Source: Welwitschia mirabilis (lineage: Eukaryota > Gnetophyta > Gnetopsida > Welwitschiales). From it: 64,000 bases of DNA. The notes beneath the pieces are model-generated. The model saw only the letters and a list, made by a program, of their open reading frames with translations, had not been told where the DNA came from and ran no database searches. Positions 45,241 through 57,539 of the stretch are shown piece by piece. How positions within the stretch are numbered: position 1 is the stretch's first letter; each line of letters starts with the position of its first letter. Made by a program: the position numbers and the translations under genes. The DNA lies in assembly GCA_051453625.1 (NCBI GenBank), contig JBOZIK010000001.1:169914374-169978373 (forward strand), in the 5' to 3' direction.

Positions 45241-46285
45241 ATTATTCATTAATTTTTAATCACTTAAAACATACCTAAAATAAGTACACATTTTGTACCA
45301 TTCACTTTGCCCTAGTTATAAGGATTAGCTATCTTAAAGAAGAGTAATGAATAGGATGGATAAATGAAATTTTCTTGTTTAAATTTAACTTAATTAAGTA
45401 AGTTGGTAAAGTAAATTAGGCTCATATGGCATAGAAATAAATAATTAAAGTAGAAAGTACAACATATAATAAAAATAAGCCTACTTTTGTTATATTAATT
45501 AGTGTAGATACAACAAACTTCAATGATACTTTTCAAAAGTCCTTAGCTAATTACAATTCAGTTTTCCATCAATCATTATCCTCTAAACATACTATAATAA
45601 TAATCATAAATGAAAAATAAAGATAAATAGATGTTATAAAAGAATAGAAGATTATATAATGTGCCTTTTGTCTACAAGGTATAACTAAGGTAATCAAAAG
45701 TGTTTTATTATGCAATCATGACTTAATTATATAGAAATCATGTTTGTAACTATTACAATCATTATTACAATGTTTATAACAATTTAGATGAATGGTCATA
45801 GTGACTTATAAAAACTAGAAAAATATTCACAAACTATCTTTAATGATTATGTGTAATTTTTATTTTTCTAGACTAATTCAACACTAGTCAAACCCCTTAA
45901 CAGAGCTTAGTTCATTAGCCCTTAATCATTGTTTGTTAGTATTTCATCTAAAGATTTCTTTTTTTCCCAAATAGTAGATCAGTCAACCCTTCATTATTCA
46001 TAATTTATCTACTATTTTCTTCTTTCATGTTGTCATTCTATACAGCCTAGTTTCCTAGTTAGAAATTCGTAATTAGGTGCTCATTGAATTTTTTATGTTC
46101 TTCAATGCATAGTTCTTGAACTAGTCTTTACTTAGTTTTATATTTAAGCTTTAAGGAGGATTCCTATAATAAAACATTTTACTTATAACTTAATATTATT
46201 CAAGATTTAGTTTGTCATTAAAATATAATTAGGATGTGTAATAACCTTTATAAAAACAAATGCATTAGGATTATGCATTACATAA
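45241..46285. other. AT-rich spacer, perhaps J upstream region
   Basis: About 1 kb without recognised features. A minus-strand TGGTAC near 45297 could be a decayed initiator-Met primer site of J, but the match is weak. Confidence 0.35.
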
Positions 46286-46995
46286 TGATTAACTTGTAAT
46301 AGAATGTCTTAGACTTAAAGCCAAGTTTTCACTTTACTATTCTTCTTTCTTAGGGATAACATTGGGTATTAGTTTAGATTTATACTACTCAAACTTTAAA
46401 TGAAGTTATAGAAAAAAGAAAATAAAAGCAGAGATGAAGTAATTATTAGAGTTAAAATACATCTTAGAGAGAAGGAAAGTAAACTATTTTCAAAGTATTA
46501 ATCATTTATACTTAAGTATTATTTCACTCTAATGTTATCCAATTATTTTTTCTACCAAATACTTCAAACTATAAAGTGAATTTCACTTAAGTCATGAGGC
46601 AGGATCTCATCCCTCATATGATAATTAGTGAAATCATTTAAAACTTTAATCTAGGAATAAAAATTAAAAGTAAGAACTCATAAAGTACTTAATATTTACC
46701 AAATTAAAAGGGTAAGTGATAAAATTAATTTACATAAATAAAACTAATTTGATAATTAAAGTAGTTACCTAAGCATTCGAATTATGATGTTACTCATGAA
46801 TTGAAATTAAATAAAACATCTTACAAAACAATAACAACCTTACAAAAAAGAAGAAGAAATAAGAATAACTCCTCAGATAATCCTTAAAAACTAGCTTACT
46901 CTCTTAATGAGTTACCTAGCAATCCCTTAGCAGTTAATGATTTAAAGTGCTAAATTTTCTTTAAGGCAAAGATGAATATAATGAATAGTTTAATA

Positions 46996-47010
46996 CCCTT
47001 TTATAGGGAG
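46996..47010 (-). promoter_or_regulatory. TATA box in LTR of E
   Basis: Minus strand CTCCCTATAAAAGGG, the counterpart of 10273-10285 in A. Confidence 0.6.
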
Positions 47011-47040
47011 AGATGGGGATGATGGTGGTTACAAGCTCTT

Positions 47041-47250
47041 ATCTTATAGCATTAGGTAGAATCTTCATAATTTAGCATTAGGTACATAGTATTCTATCTT
47101 ATACCATTTGGTAAAGAATGTCTTGTAGTATTAGATAGATAAAATTTTATCTTCTATTATTAGGTAAAGTCTTTATCATTTAGCATTTGATAGAAGTTGT
47201 CTTATATTATTTAGTGGAAATCATCATATAGCATTAGTGGGATCTTCATC
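47041..47250 (-). repeat. U3 minisatellite in LTR of E
   Basis: About eight imperfect units of 25-30 bases; on the plus strand each has a core like TAGCATTAGGTAGAA. A has about five units at the same place. Confidence 0.75.
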
Positions 47251-47612
47251 ACAATGAGTTCAATACATGTCCTTTGGAGCTGGATTCTTATATCAACTGA
47301 TGCTATTACCACATATCTTCAATGCCACCTTTACATGCCTCTATGCCATGTCTTCAAATTCTTCTACTATGTATTACTACTTCATATCTCCATTTCCATT
47401 GTTGTTTTATGTAAATTGTATTCATCTTCTACCATGTGCTCTAAAACATGACTAAAGATCTTTAATTAATATGAAAAAAAGCATATTAATTGAATTTTAT
47501 TTTTAAAATAGTAGAATAAATATATCATGATTAAAATAATTCAATTAATATCTTTATTTAAAATAAGTTATCTTAAAACACTTGATAAAAATGTTATTTT
47601 TTTATATTAACA

Positions 47613-48990
47613 CACCCCTAGTTAATCTTTCACTAGTGCCTTAGTAAAATTTGATGATGAAATGGATAAATATTAAAAATTTGTCTATGTTAAAAGAGCT
47701 TCAAGTGTGTGAATAATATATCTTGAAAAATTTTATAACCAGTTTTATGTGATTAAGACATCAAAGAGAAAAATTTAGTAAAAATTGAGTGAAAATTAAG
47801 ATGCCACATCCCCTATCCAAAACTCTACTTTGTTCTCAAATTTTAGGCTAAAAAAATTAATTTATTTAATAACATAGGTATAGATAGATTACAAAGAGTT
47901 CTTTTATTGAAAATAATGAAAATTACTCTAAGAAAAAAAGGAAGCTATTTACAATCAAACATGTGCTACGTGGAAATTATTCATAAAAGTAGTTAATGCC
48001 TTAGGAGTTATTTCTCATGAAAATGATATGAAGTGAAATGTATTGAAGTGATGTGAGGTAAGTGAGATGGAAATGCATGAATGAAGTAAAACTATAAACC
48101 AATGAATAAACAAGAAAACTATCCTAAGTTATTAGTTATTTATTATATCTTTATATTTTTAGTAGGCTTCGATATCAACCAAGTTACGTTTTAATCAAGT
48201 GACCTATCGGATCTAAGGAATTGATGCAAATATTAAGTATGAAAGTTAAGAAATAATGGCTTATATAAGACCTCTAGTTTCCATCTTTTCATTCCTTTAT
48301 TTTTTATTTTTACCTTTGTATATGTTCTTAGTATTATGTCTTTGAATCACATTGAGCATCTAGTGTTACGACATTTTATACCAATAAAATTAAGCATGTT
48401 GTATTATGAAAAAAATAAATGTTGCATTGCTAGCGAGTGTTTGTAGCCTTAATGTAATTAAAAATGTCATAATTAGATCATTAGAGTGAATTATCAGTAG
48501 GCATCCATAACCCTAATGTAGATAACTAAACCCAACTAAGTGATTAATGTTATGTACTTTTGGAGAAGAGATATCTTATTTTCTTTTCTTCATCTTTCCA
48601 TGGTCTGTTTTTATGTACTTTTATGGGGTCATTAACCCATTATCCTAGTCAAGAGAATTGTGTTCCCATTAAAGTAATTTTACTTAAAAAGCATATGCAA
48701 AGGTAAATACCACATTTCTAACCAAGTTTTACTAAAACTAAAGATCCTAAGATAATATGTTCTTAACTAATCTACTTGAAATAAGTGTTTTTTCCCCTTG
48801 AAAACCCATGAACTTAATATTAACCATTACCTAGATGATAACACAATCACTTATTATTTATTTTTATTTTAAGGGCTTTTAACTTGGATCATTAATTCTT
48901 AAAAACTCAAGGCTTATGGTATATGGATTTGATGGAGTGATTTGATAATGGATTTGGTGAATAGTAAGATTTAAAAGAGTGATGCGATGA
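47613..48990 (-). other. 3' non-coding part of E with polypurine stretch
   Basis: Starts next to the LTR with the minus-strand text ACTAGGGGTG. It aligns with 8545-9746 of A, including the 65-base two-unit repeat (48424-48540). No env frame seen. Confidence 0.65.
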
Positions 48991-48999
48991 GTGATAATG

Positions 49000-50180
49000 A
49001 TTTAGGTGATGCCCATTAAATTTATGGAGTTAATTGTTTTTTGGATTTTTAATAAGAATAACTTCATGTGGTAAAACCTTTTTTTATTAATAAGGGTTCT
49101 TTCCACTTAACCACTAGTTTACCTAGAAAAAGATGTAAGTGTAAGTTATACAGGAAGACTAGTTCTTCCTTCTAAAAATATTTTCTAAGAATATGTTAAT
49201 CATAAAACCTCTTCATCCTATCCTTATTTATTCTTGTGTTGTCATAGCAATTATTTCTAATTTTGTCTACTTTGTTAAGTTACATAACCCTATTTTTCTT
49301 TACAACCTCTAAGTCTATGTTCATATTATTAATTACCTAGTAAGCCCTATGCTCAAGTTCCATAGGTAAATAACATGATTTACCATAAAATAATAAAAAT
49401 GATAACATCCCTAAGGATATTTTATAAATGGTGTAATCTCTCCATAAGATATTATTAAGTTTAAAAAACTAGTCTTTGCATGTTGAGTTTACTACTTTTT
49501 GAAGGATTTTCTTAAGTTCCCTATTTGTAACCTTAACTTGACCACTTGTTTGCAGGTGGTAAGGTGTTGCAACTTTGCATGCAATCCCATAATTATCAAG
49601 AATATCATTGAATATTTTATTACAAAGTGTGTCCATCCATTACTAATTAAAACATGTGGATAATCAAAATGAGTTAAGCATTTTCTTTAAAAATGTAACT
49701 ACAATTTTATCATTGTTTTTTTAATAAGCACATGATTCAATCCATTTAGTTATATAGTCAACATAAACAAGGATGTATTGATGCCCATTGAATAATGGGT
49801 AACAGCCTTGAAAATCAATTCACCATATGTCAAAGGGTGCAATAGCAAAGATGAGGTTTAAAGGTATCATTTATCTTCATGAAAGACTTCCTAACCTTTG
49901 ACAGTTATCACAAGATTTATAGTGAAGATATAAGTCTTTAAAAACTAATAGCCAATAAAAACTAGATTGGAGTATTTTTATTATGATTTTGTTAGCTGAC
50001 TAGTAAGTCCCGAAAGCCTCAAAATAATAATGTTTAAGTATGTTGTAAACATTGATTTAAGGGATATATTTGCAAATGATTTGGTCTAGATAGTATTTAA
50101 AAAGGTATGGGAAATTATAGAAGAAATATTTAACTTAGCTTAAAAACATTCTTTTCACAATAATAACCAGCGGAAAGGAA
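49000..50180 (-). pseudogene. Integrase remnant of E
   Basis: Minus strand. Catalytic core pieces: YILVYVDYITKWIES (near 49750), NKIFNDILDNYGIACKVATP and TSGQVKVTNREL. Then come LGMLSFLLFYGKSCYLPMEL and EHRAYWVINNMNIDLE, followed by the C-terminal domain near 49180-49040: LVFLYNLHLHLFLGKLVVKW, PLLIKKVLPHEV, HKFNGHHLNHY. The full C-terminal domain of the Athila type is present, with stops and shifts between blocks. Confidence 0.85.
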
Positions 50181-50189
50181 TATTTTTAA

Positions 50190-50700
50190 AGACTAAGTAA
50201 TTTACAATATCTAAAAATCAAGGTGTGTCTTTAACTAAAAAGAGATGTTTATCTAGAAAATTATCATCAATAAGTAAATATATTTATATATTATCTAGAG
50301 AGATGTGTAAAAGGTAATCTATGATGACATTATCAAAGCCTTTCTTATTCTTAATCTTCAAATCATAATCTTGAAGGAGGAGGATGCATCTCATAAGATG
50401 CGGTTTGGAATCCTTTTTGGAAAAAAGGTATCTAAGTGATAAGTGATTAATGTAATGGATACCTTAAATGCTAAAAGGTATTGCCTAAATTTTTTAAGGG
50501 TAAATAAAATGGCTAAAATTTCTTTATCTATAATGATGTAATTGATTTGAATGTCATTTAAGATTTTACTAGTGGAGTAAATCACAATTAACTTTTTATT
50601 GATTCTTTGTCCTTATACAACTACTGTGAAGTCACTTACATGATACATAGGCTTAAAAGATAACTTCTAATTGAGTGATTGGATAATAACTATGGAAGTT
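50190..50700 (-). pseudogene. RNase H remnant of E
   Basis: A 64-codon open piece (50585-50391) reads MIYSTSKILNDIQINYIII and DKEILAILFTLKKFRQYL, the family YYASRTLNDAQLNYSTTEKE block. It is followed in another frame by INHLSLRYLFSKKDSKPHLM and DYDLKIKNKKGFDNVIIDYL. Asp of YTDH is Asn. Confidence 0.83.
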
Positions 50701-50709
50701 AGTTTTTCT

Positions 50710-51640
50710 TTAAGTTATTTAAACATGTCTTGACACTCTAAAATCTAGTCAAAATAGGTGTTCTTGCTCAAAATATCACACAAAGGCTCAAAGATTTTAC
50801 TGAATCCTTAATGAACTAACTATAATATCTTGCATGCCCTAAAAATGATTAATATATTTTTGTTTTTAGGGGGTTGGAAAATGTGTGATTAAAAATATCT
50901 TAGCTATATCTACCTACATTCCTTCCTTAGAGAAAACATGTTCTAAAACTTTGCCTTGATTTACTATAAAATGGTATTTATCCTAGTTGAGTTCAAGCCA
51001 TTTTTTTATGCATCTTTTAAGGATGCATTCTAATATATTTAAAAAATGATTAAGCAAGATTCTATAAACTGAGATGTCATTCATGAAGATTTTAAAACTT
51101 GAATATAATAAGTTGGAAAAAATTTAAACATGCAGTGTTGGAAAGTTGTAGGTGCATTACATAAGCCAAATGGCATGAATTTATAAGCAAATATTTCATA
51201 GGAGAAAGTAAAGATGGTTTTGTCTTAATCTTTGGGAGAAATTTAAATCTAATTGTAACTTGAATACCCATCCAAGAAATTGTAGAAATATGCTCTATGA
51301 GTTGTTCTAAAATTTAATATAGAAAAGAAAGAGGATAATGATCTTTTCTAGACATAATATTTAATTTTCTATAATCAATATACCTCCTCCATTTTACAGT
51401 AGATTTGGTAAGAATAAGCTTATTATGCTCATTAGGGATAAGGGTAACTCTTAATTTCTTAGCTATGATATAAGTTGAGCTTACCCATTTGTTGTTTAAA
51501 ATAGGCTAGATAACCCCATTGTCAAGAAGTTTAATTACCTAATTTTTAACAACTTCCTTCATAGTTGGATTTATCCTACATTGTGTTATGGATGGTTTGA
51601 CATTTTCCTTTAAATAGATATGGTACATGTAAATACTAGG
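50710..51640 (-). pseudogene. Reverse transcriptase remnant of E
   Basis: Minus strand, between the gap and RNase H. NELIPNEHNKL-type text and a decayed DYRKLN block come near 51400-51350. The catalytic box at 51076-51087 reads FMND, the first Asp changed to Asn by one G to A. Then come INHFLNILECILKRC-like text, LELNWDKYHFIVNQGKVLEH and KEGM. Several stops. Confidence 0.8.
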
Positions 51641-51797
51641 ATTAATGCCTCTAATGTTGGAAAGGGTCTATCCTATTACCTATTTATTCTTTCTTAAGAG
51701 TCTAAGTAATTGATCTTATTTAGATGATATCAAGGAATGATTTATGACTATTGAAAAAGTGTAATTATCATCTAAGAGAGTATATTTTAGATCATCA

Positions 51798-52031
51798 NNN
51801 NNNNNNNNNNNNNNNNNNNNNNNNNNNNNNNNNNNNNNNNNNNNNNNNNNNNNNNNNNNNNNNNNNNNNNNNNNNNNNNNNNNNNNNNNNNNNNNNNNNN
51901 NNNNNNNNNNNNNNNNNNNNNNNNNNNNNNNNNNNNNNNNNNNNNNNNNNNNNNNNNNNNNNNNNNNNNNNNNNNNNNNNNNNNNNNNNNNNNNNNNNNN
52001 NNNNNNNNNNNNNNNNNNNNNNNNNNNNNNN
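51798..52031. other. Assembly gap, 234 N
   Basis: Lies between protease and RT of E. ORFs bridging it are artefacts. Confidence 0.9.
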
Positions 52032-52390
52032 ATTGATTATGAAATTTGAGGTTGCTAGGAATGGTCTTTCTAATATGATGATCACTATTTGATTTGATGA
52101 ATTATCCATGTCTAAGACCATAAAATCTACTAGAAAGTATCAAATAATTCACTTTAACTATGACATCCTTGATGATTTCTAATGGTATTTAATAGAGTTG
52201 TCTATTAATTGAAGTTAGCATTTCATCTTTTTAAGTCATTCCAAGACTAACTCCTTATAGATTTTATAAGGAAGCAAGTTTACACTACCTTTTAAATGTA
52301 ATAAAACTTAATTGAAAGTTTTATTGCCTATGGTAATAGTAATTGTGGGACACTTAGGGTCTTTATACTTCGATGGGAATTGCTTTTGAA
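52032..52390 (-). pseudogene. Retropepsin remnant of E
   Basis: Minus strand: LPCKIYKELVLE, then LIDNSIKYH, DFMVLDMDNSSNQIVIIILE and RPFLATSNFIIN, at 52121-52032. This is the C-terminal half of the domain; the gap removes what follows. Confidence 0.82.
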
Positions 52391-54100
52391 GAATTGCCCT
52401 CATTTTTTGAGAGAAAAAGGCTTTAGATTTAATGTTTATTTTTCTTTTATAGTACATAAGTCCTTAAGGAATTTTATATCAGATGGGATTTATTTGATGG
52501 CTTCTATAAGAGGAATATTTCTCTTAACTTCTTTGAAAATTTCCAGGGCCTCTTAAGCTATTAGAGAAAAGGTAATGGTCCTTTATAAATAGGTAATTGA
52601 TTTTGACTCTTATACTTTTCCTTACTTTTATAGGATTTTATTTNNNNNNNNNNNNNNNNNNNNNNNNNNNNNNNNNNNNNNNNNNNNNNNNNNNNNNNNN
52701 NNNNNNNNNNNNNNNNNNNNNNNNNNNNNNNNNNNNNNNNNNNNNNNNNNNNNNNNNNNNNNNNNNNNNNNNNNNNNNNNNNNNNNNNNNNNNNNNNNNN
52801 NNNNNNNNNNNNNGAATTGAATGATGGTTTGTTGAAGTTAATTTATGCTCTATTCAATCCTTCGATTTATTTGTTCTAGTCTTGGATTTGTTTGCTCTTA
52901 TCTTTGATTTATTTACATCTTTGTTTCTAAGAAGGTTTTGAGGGTATTCTCTAATGGGTTAGACAAAGTGATTTAATAGTTTGATGATGAAGGATGGAAA
53001 GCGAAAGATGAGGAAACTAAATCCTTAACTAAAAATTTTGTTGTAAAATTTATCTTTTTTTATAAAATAAATTTTAATAATTTCATCAGAAGAACTATAA
53101 GTGTTTGAGTAATGGTTGCTTCAGGGATTCTTTCATTAACCTATCGCATTCATCTCTTCATTAATTGTGTTTAGAAGAAAGGAATAGATGGGAAATCAGC
53201 AATTTCATGGTGTCAATATTATAGATTAAATACTTATGTTTAGTGATCATAGGTAAGGTTGAGAGTGAGGTAGTTAATGATTCTAACTTTTTTGCTAGTT
53301 CATCAATTTTGTTATTCACCTCAAAGTTTTATGGAATTTTGAAGATACTAGTTGACCTACCTAGATGATGTGATATTAAAGGTTCTATAGGTTTCTCCCA
53401 ATTTTTCTAGATTTTAGCTATGCTTTCTAAATATTCCCAGACCTCATCTAGGGGCATGCTCAGGAAACTTTCACAACTTATCATTTCACCTAGTTGGTAG
53501 TTAATTGTGGAAAATACATCATCAAAGAAGCTTATCTTTCTACTTAGTTTGAAACCATGTTGAGGGCATTTTAATAAAAAATCTTTATATCTTTCTAAGT
53601 CCTAGGAAAATGTTTCATGATCTTTTCATTAAAAGTTCATGTCTTCATTCCTAAGGGCATTTGTCTTATGATTAGGAAAGAACTTAAAAATGAAGGCTTT
53701 GCTCAAATCTATCTAATTTATAATGGAGAAAGACTTTAGGATGTACAACCAATATTTTGCATTCTCTTTTAGGAGGAAAGTAAATAAGGTAAGTCTAAGT
53801 GCATCATAAGTATTAAAATACTAAGGGATGATTTATAACATGCACTTAAATTCCTTAAGGCATAGATATAAATCTTTAGACTCAAAGATGTGAAAATGAG
53901 GTAGGAGTTGGATAGTAAAAGGTTTAAATTCTAGACTCTAATTAATAAGTAGTAGTACTATGTAAAAGGGTGTTCTTAGGCTTTCTGGTTGGAGGTAATT
54001 ATAAAGGGTTTTCCTAGTTCAATTAGCAGAAACAATAAGGATAACTTATTATTTGGCCATTCTTGGATGAAATACTATGCTTATAATATATCAAGCATTT
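52391..54100 (-). pseudogene. gag remnant of E
   Basis: Minus strand. The Gln/Asn-rich tail at 52980-52815 (INQR, TNPRLEQINRRIE) equals the LMERQEQTNQR tail of A. The capsid at 53560-53350 gives KCPQHGFKLSRKISFFDDVF, INYQLGEMISCESFLSMPLD and EVWEYLESIAKI. A 170-N gap sits at 52644-52813. Stops throughout. Confidence 0.8.
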
Positions 54101-54880
54101 ATTAGTTTCACAATGCTTCATCAAAGGTTTAAGTGGGTCATTTGGATTATATTGTGATAAGGAAGTTTGATTATTTTAGTTATTTTATACAGTTGAGTTT
54201 TTTCTTAAGAGTTATTTGAAGCTTAGTTTTGAGTTCTAAGTTCTTTCATCGTTTCACGATCAATAAAGAAATTCATGTTATTTTAGTTTAATCTTCTTAT
54301 TATATAATGAGTCTAGGTTATGTAAGAAATAAGTTTGGATGGTTATAATAAGGTTCAAATGATAAAAAAGAAAATTTTTTAGGAACTACAAGTTATAGAG
54401 GATTTAATATTTACAAATGAGTTTGTTAATTGTGTACAACATGTTTACAATGTCAAGGTTATAATGAAATAAAGTAGAGATGATAAATGTGAATAAAACC
54501 AAGCCCAACATAATGAAAATGTGAGAAAATTTTAAAGGTTTTATTACAACAAAAGAAAATAGGGACGATGAACATGAGTAAAATGTAATGAGAATCATGA
54601 AATAATTTTAAGAAAATTTTAACGTTTTGTGCACACAAAAAAAACATAGAAACAAAAATAGAAAAATGTAAAAATGCAAAAAATAAAAGCACACAACACA
54701 ATTGTAAAGTTTGATTAAAATTTTTTAAGGTTTTAAGATTTTCTTAACTCCAAAGAAAATTGAACAAATTTTACAACTACAGAAAATAAGTTAGAAAATA
54801 AAAAATAAACTTTAAAAAGCTAACTAGTTTAATATAACATTGAAACGACCAATCCCAATCTTTGAAAAGCATACAAAAGA
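54101..54880 (-). other. Leader of E, cut off
   Basis: Non-coding; 54680-54880 aligns with 3565-3760 of A. The PBS and LTR expected about 170 bases further up are absent. An A-rich run, 54874-54898, marks the break. Confidence 0.6.
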
Positions 54881-54916
54881 AAAAAAAAGAAAAAAATAAA
54901 GTATAGATCAACCCTA

Positions 54917-54934
54917 GAGGGGGGTGAATAGGTA
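54917..54934. other. G-rich edge motif of copia element I
   Basis: CCTAGAGGGGGGTGAATAGG on the plus strand. I know this kind of string as a recurrent plant repeat edge. TGAATA (or TATTCA read on the minus strand) would be a TG/CA-type LTR boundary, with six G next to it like a polypurine tract. Its exact role and orientation are uncertain. Confidence 0.4.
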
Positions 54935-56465
54935 ATAATAAAATAATCATGTGATTTGTAAACCTGCAAAAAAAAAAAATTAACTACCAAAAGATCACAG
55001 AGTGTTTTAATGGTGGATAGTTACCACCCTTTAGCTCTTAGATACCACATCTCTAGATAACATAGATTAATCTTAATAGTTGGTTTTTAGGCTTATCAAA
55101 AACCTATACAATCACTAGTAGATTTTAGGGCTTATCCAAAATCATAGAAGAATGGATTTAAGTGTAGTACAAAAATGCACAGTCCTAATCCACAGTATAA
55201 GTGCAAAGGAAGCTCTGGAAAGCTAGATAGAAAAGAGAAAGAGTCCAATAGAAATTTGATCTCATAATAATCTAAGCAAAGTACAAACAATACATGTAAC
55301 AGTATTTGATGTGTTGTCTCTCCTATCAAAATCATTAACCTTCACTATTAAGAAGAAGGTATTTAAATAAAGTAGTTTAAAATAGTCATTCAAAGGGCAA
55401 AAGCAGACCATTGGAATCTAGTTCTATCTATTTTTGATCAATTATGGAAGTACAATGATTATATTTAAAACACATTGGATTAACCTCACAAGAATCTTAG
55501 TCATCCTAGTATTTGGTCATCCTTATCAAATTGTTAGATCGCTTTTACTTAATCCAGATTTGACAATCTGCTGATTCAGTCAACCTTACAAAGACATTAG
55601 GTTGTCCTTCCTGATTCAGTTTTAATAGTGCTACTTCTAAACATTTGATTACCCTTATAGAGATGTTATATCATCCTTATCTAATTCAATTTTTATAGTG
55701 TTACTTTTAAACATTCGATCACCCTTACTTATGTTTTCGGTCACTCTCACTACTAGTCAGCTAAAAATTACCAAATTTTATTTGATCGCCCTTTTCATGA
55801 TGATTAGTTACACACCATAGTTGTAGTCTGCAATCAGTTTAATAGTTGATTACCCCACCTAAGATATACAATCGCCCATTTTGGAACTGGTCTTTATCTT
55901 ACTAGTAGTCCAGTTGCCTCACTTGAAAAACACAGTCACCCAGTTGTAAATCAGTTTCATCTTACTAATAGTCCAGTCACTTGGTTTTACTTCCAATCAT
56001 CTGCATGTTACTTAGTGTATATTCAGATGATAATTTGGTTACCTAGATGAGTTATGCACTCACATATAATAAAAAATCTCTACAAAATAACTATCTTCAT
56101 AAAAACTTGTTAATTGATTAAGGACAATAGGTTCTTGTAACAAACTTACCCTTTGTTATTAATTAAGGAAAAATAATATTTTAAAAGGTCTAGTATCCCT
56201 TAATCAATTAATATGATAATCAAGTCATAGTAAAACAAATTTTACTAGAGAAACCGAAGTGGAATTAACTTAACCAAAAGAGATTTTTAAAACTTTGATA
56301 CATTTGATAGAGTACATTTTTGTCATAAACTCTCACAAACTTACATTTGATAGAAACACATAATTTATTCTCCTTTTTCATGAAATCAAGAATAAGAAGT
56401 ATAAAAAGATATAGATACAATATAAAAGTCAATCAAAATTAAATGATTCTTTAGAAAACTAGGCA
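54935..56465 (-). repeat. Probable LTR region of I with degenerate tandem repeats
   Basis: 55490-56050 holds recurring GATCACCCTTA/CAGTCACCC-type words. Clear unit pairs start at 55622 and 55692 (TTAATAGTGCTACTTCTAAA, TTTATAGTGTTACTTTTAAA; period 70) and at 55899 and 55961 (CTTACTAGTAGTCCAGT, CTTACTAATAGTCCAGT; period 62). No gene. Assignment to an LTR rests on position after the env-like remnant. Confidence 0.5.
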
Positions 56466-57434
56466 TCCTCCCTCTAAGAAATGTCAACTATAAGAGTATC
56501 ACAAGAAATGAATGTAGCTTTAATATGCTTAGTACAATAGTCTAGATAACAAAAAAGATGAATAATTTCTAGAGTGTGAGAGGCCTTGATTTTGGACTTG
56601 GAAGGAGCAGTAGAATTTTTGAAAATATGCATCCATAAGATTGTGTCAAAGTTAATGGGCCCCATGGATTTTTAAACCTCCTACCAAGAAAGATAAGAAA
56701 TGTCAAACTGATGACAAATCTGAGTGATAAGACAAGGATATGATAGGGAGAACCTCTTATGAGGATGAAGATAGTTAACCATATGCTTTAATATAATGCC
56801 AGAAGCATTGATGTCATGACGTCAATCTAACAAGTAGAGAAGAAACAGTCGAGAGTTTAAGAGTTCATCTTTGTATTTGACAAGAGGAAGGGAATTATAA
56901 AAATGAATTAAATGCAAAAGATAAAACCTAGGAAGAAGTTGAGAAGCTTTGAGGGTCTTCTTTCAAGTGATGAATGTGTCACAAACATGTTGAGTGGCAG
57001 ATTTCTTCTCTTCAAAAGATTCGGTTATGGTCCAATATTCTTCCATGTTTCCTTGAGATAACCTAATAAGAAAAGCTATCAAATTGGTAGTGATGTGCAT
57101 TTCATGGCCAAAGACAGATGTGGTAAATCTGGAATGGGTAGCATAAAAATGGGAATTTCAATAAAATAAACAAATAGCCAATGGATAGCAAGTTCCTCAC
57201 ACATAGAAAAAATAGCCTCAGTTTACCTCTTCAAGAATAGCCTGGACTTCCCAAATACTAAGAAATTGCATAGGTTCATAGGTCCTCTTCATTTCGTTAG
57301 GGCTAGATTCAAAATTATTTTCAAAGTACTCCATTTAATCTATGATCATTCTTAAGAAAATATAGCTTGAAATCTTAATAGCAGATTCCTTTCTTCTCTT
57401 CCTAGAACCCTATCCAGAGTGTTGGAAAGCCATT
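56466..57434 (-). pseudogene. Env-like / plant transposon protein remnant of I
   Basis: Minus strand from ATG at 57434: MAFQHSG, stop, GSRKRRKESAIKISSYIFLR, then EYFENNFESSPNEMKRTYEP and MQFLSIWEVQAILEEVN. After more stops come TNLIAFLIRLSQGNMEEYWT, KKTLKASQLLPRFYLLHLIH, ASGIILKHMVNYLHPHKRFS and LSYPCLITQICHQFDI. This is the layout of the 'putative plant transposon protein' domain found after pol in SIRE-type copia elements. The last 63 codons (56665-56474) are open. It carries about seven stops in total, so it is a pseudogene. Confidence 0.7.
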
Positions 57435-57539
57435 TAAAGATTAAATTTGAAGAGAAAAAATGTGAGAGATAAGAGAAGTAGGCCATAAGAGCTATAGAAA
57501 GTGAAAAAAGATGAATAAAACAAATAAGGGTTTTGAGAG

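Larger units (their letters stand above)
46286..47612 (-). repeat. 3' LTR of element E
   Basis: About 1.33 kb, matching the LTRs of A in reverse complement. Minus-strand start TGTTAATATA, end near AAGTTAATCA. It carries TATA box CCTATAAAAGGG (46996-47010) and an enlarged U3 repeat block (47041-47250). Confidence 0.85.
46286..54880 (-). mobile_element. Ty3/gypsy (Athila-type) element E, 5' end missing
   Basis: Minus-strand relative of A. It has a 3' LTR (46286-47612), polypurine stretch, 3' non-coding part, integrase, RNase H, RT, protease, gag and leader up to about 54880. There an A-rich run and then copia sequence begin. No 5' LTR or PBS is in the window. It keeps about 0.9 kb of integrase that A has lost. 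Gaps: 234 N at 51798 and 170 N at 52644. Confidence 0.85.

Noticed and set aside
45285-45302. Initiator-Met primer site of copia J
   Set aside because: Minus-strand TGGTACAAAATG shares too few bases with TGGTATCAGAGC to call.
54404-54701. Two overlapping hydrophobic ORFs
   Set aside because: Frames through the T-rich leader of E, not conserved in A.
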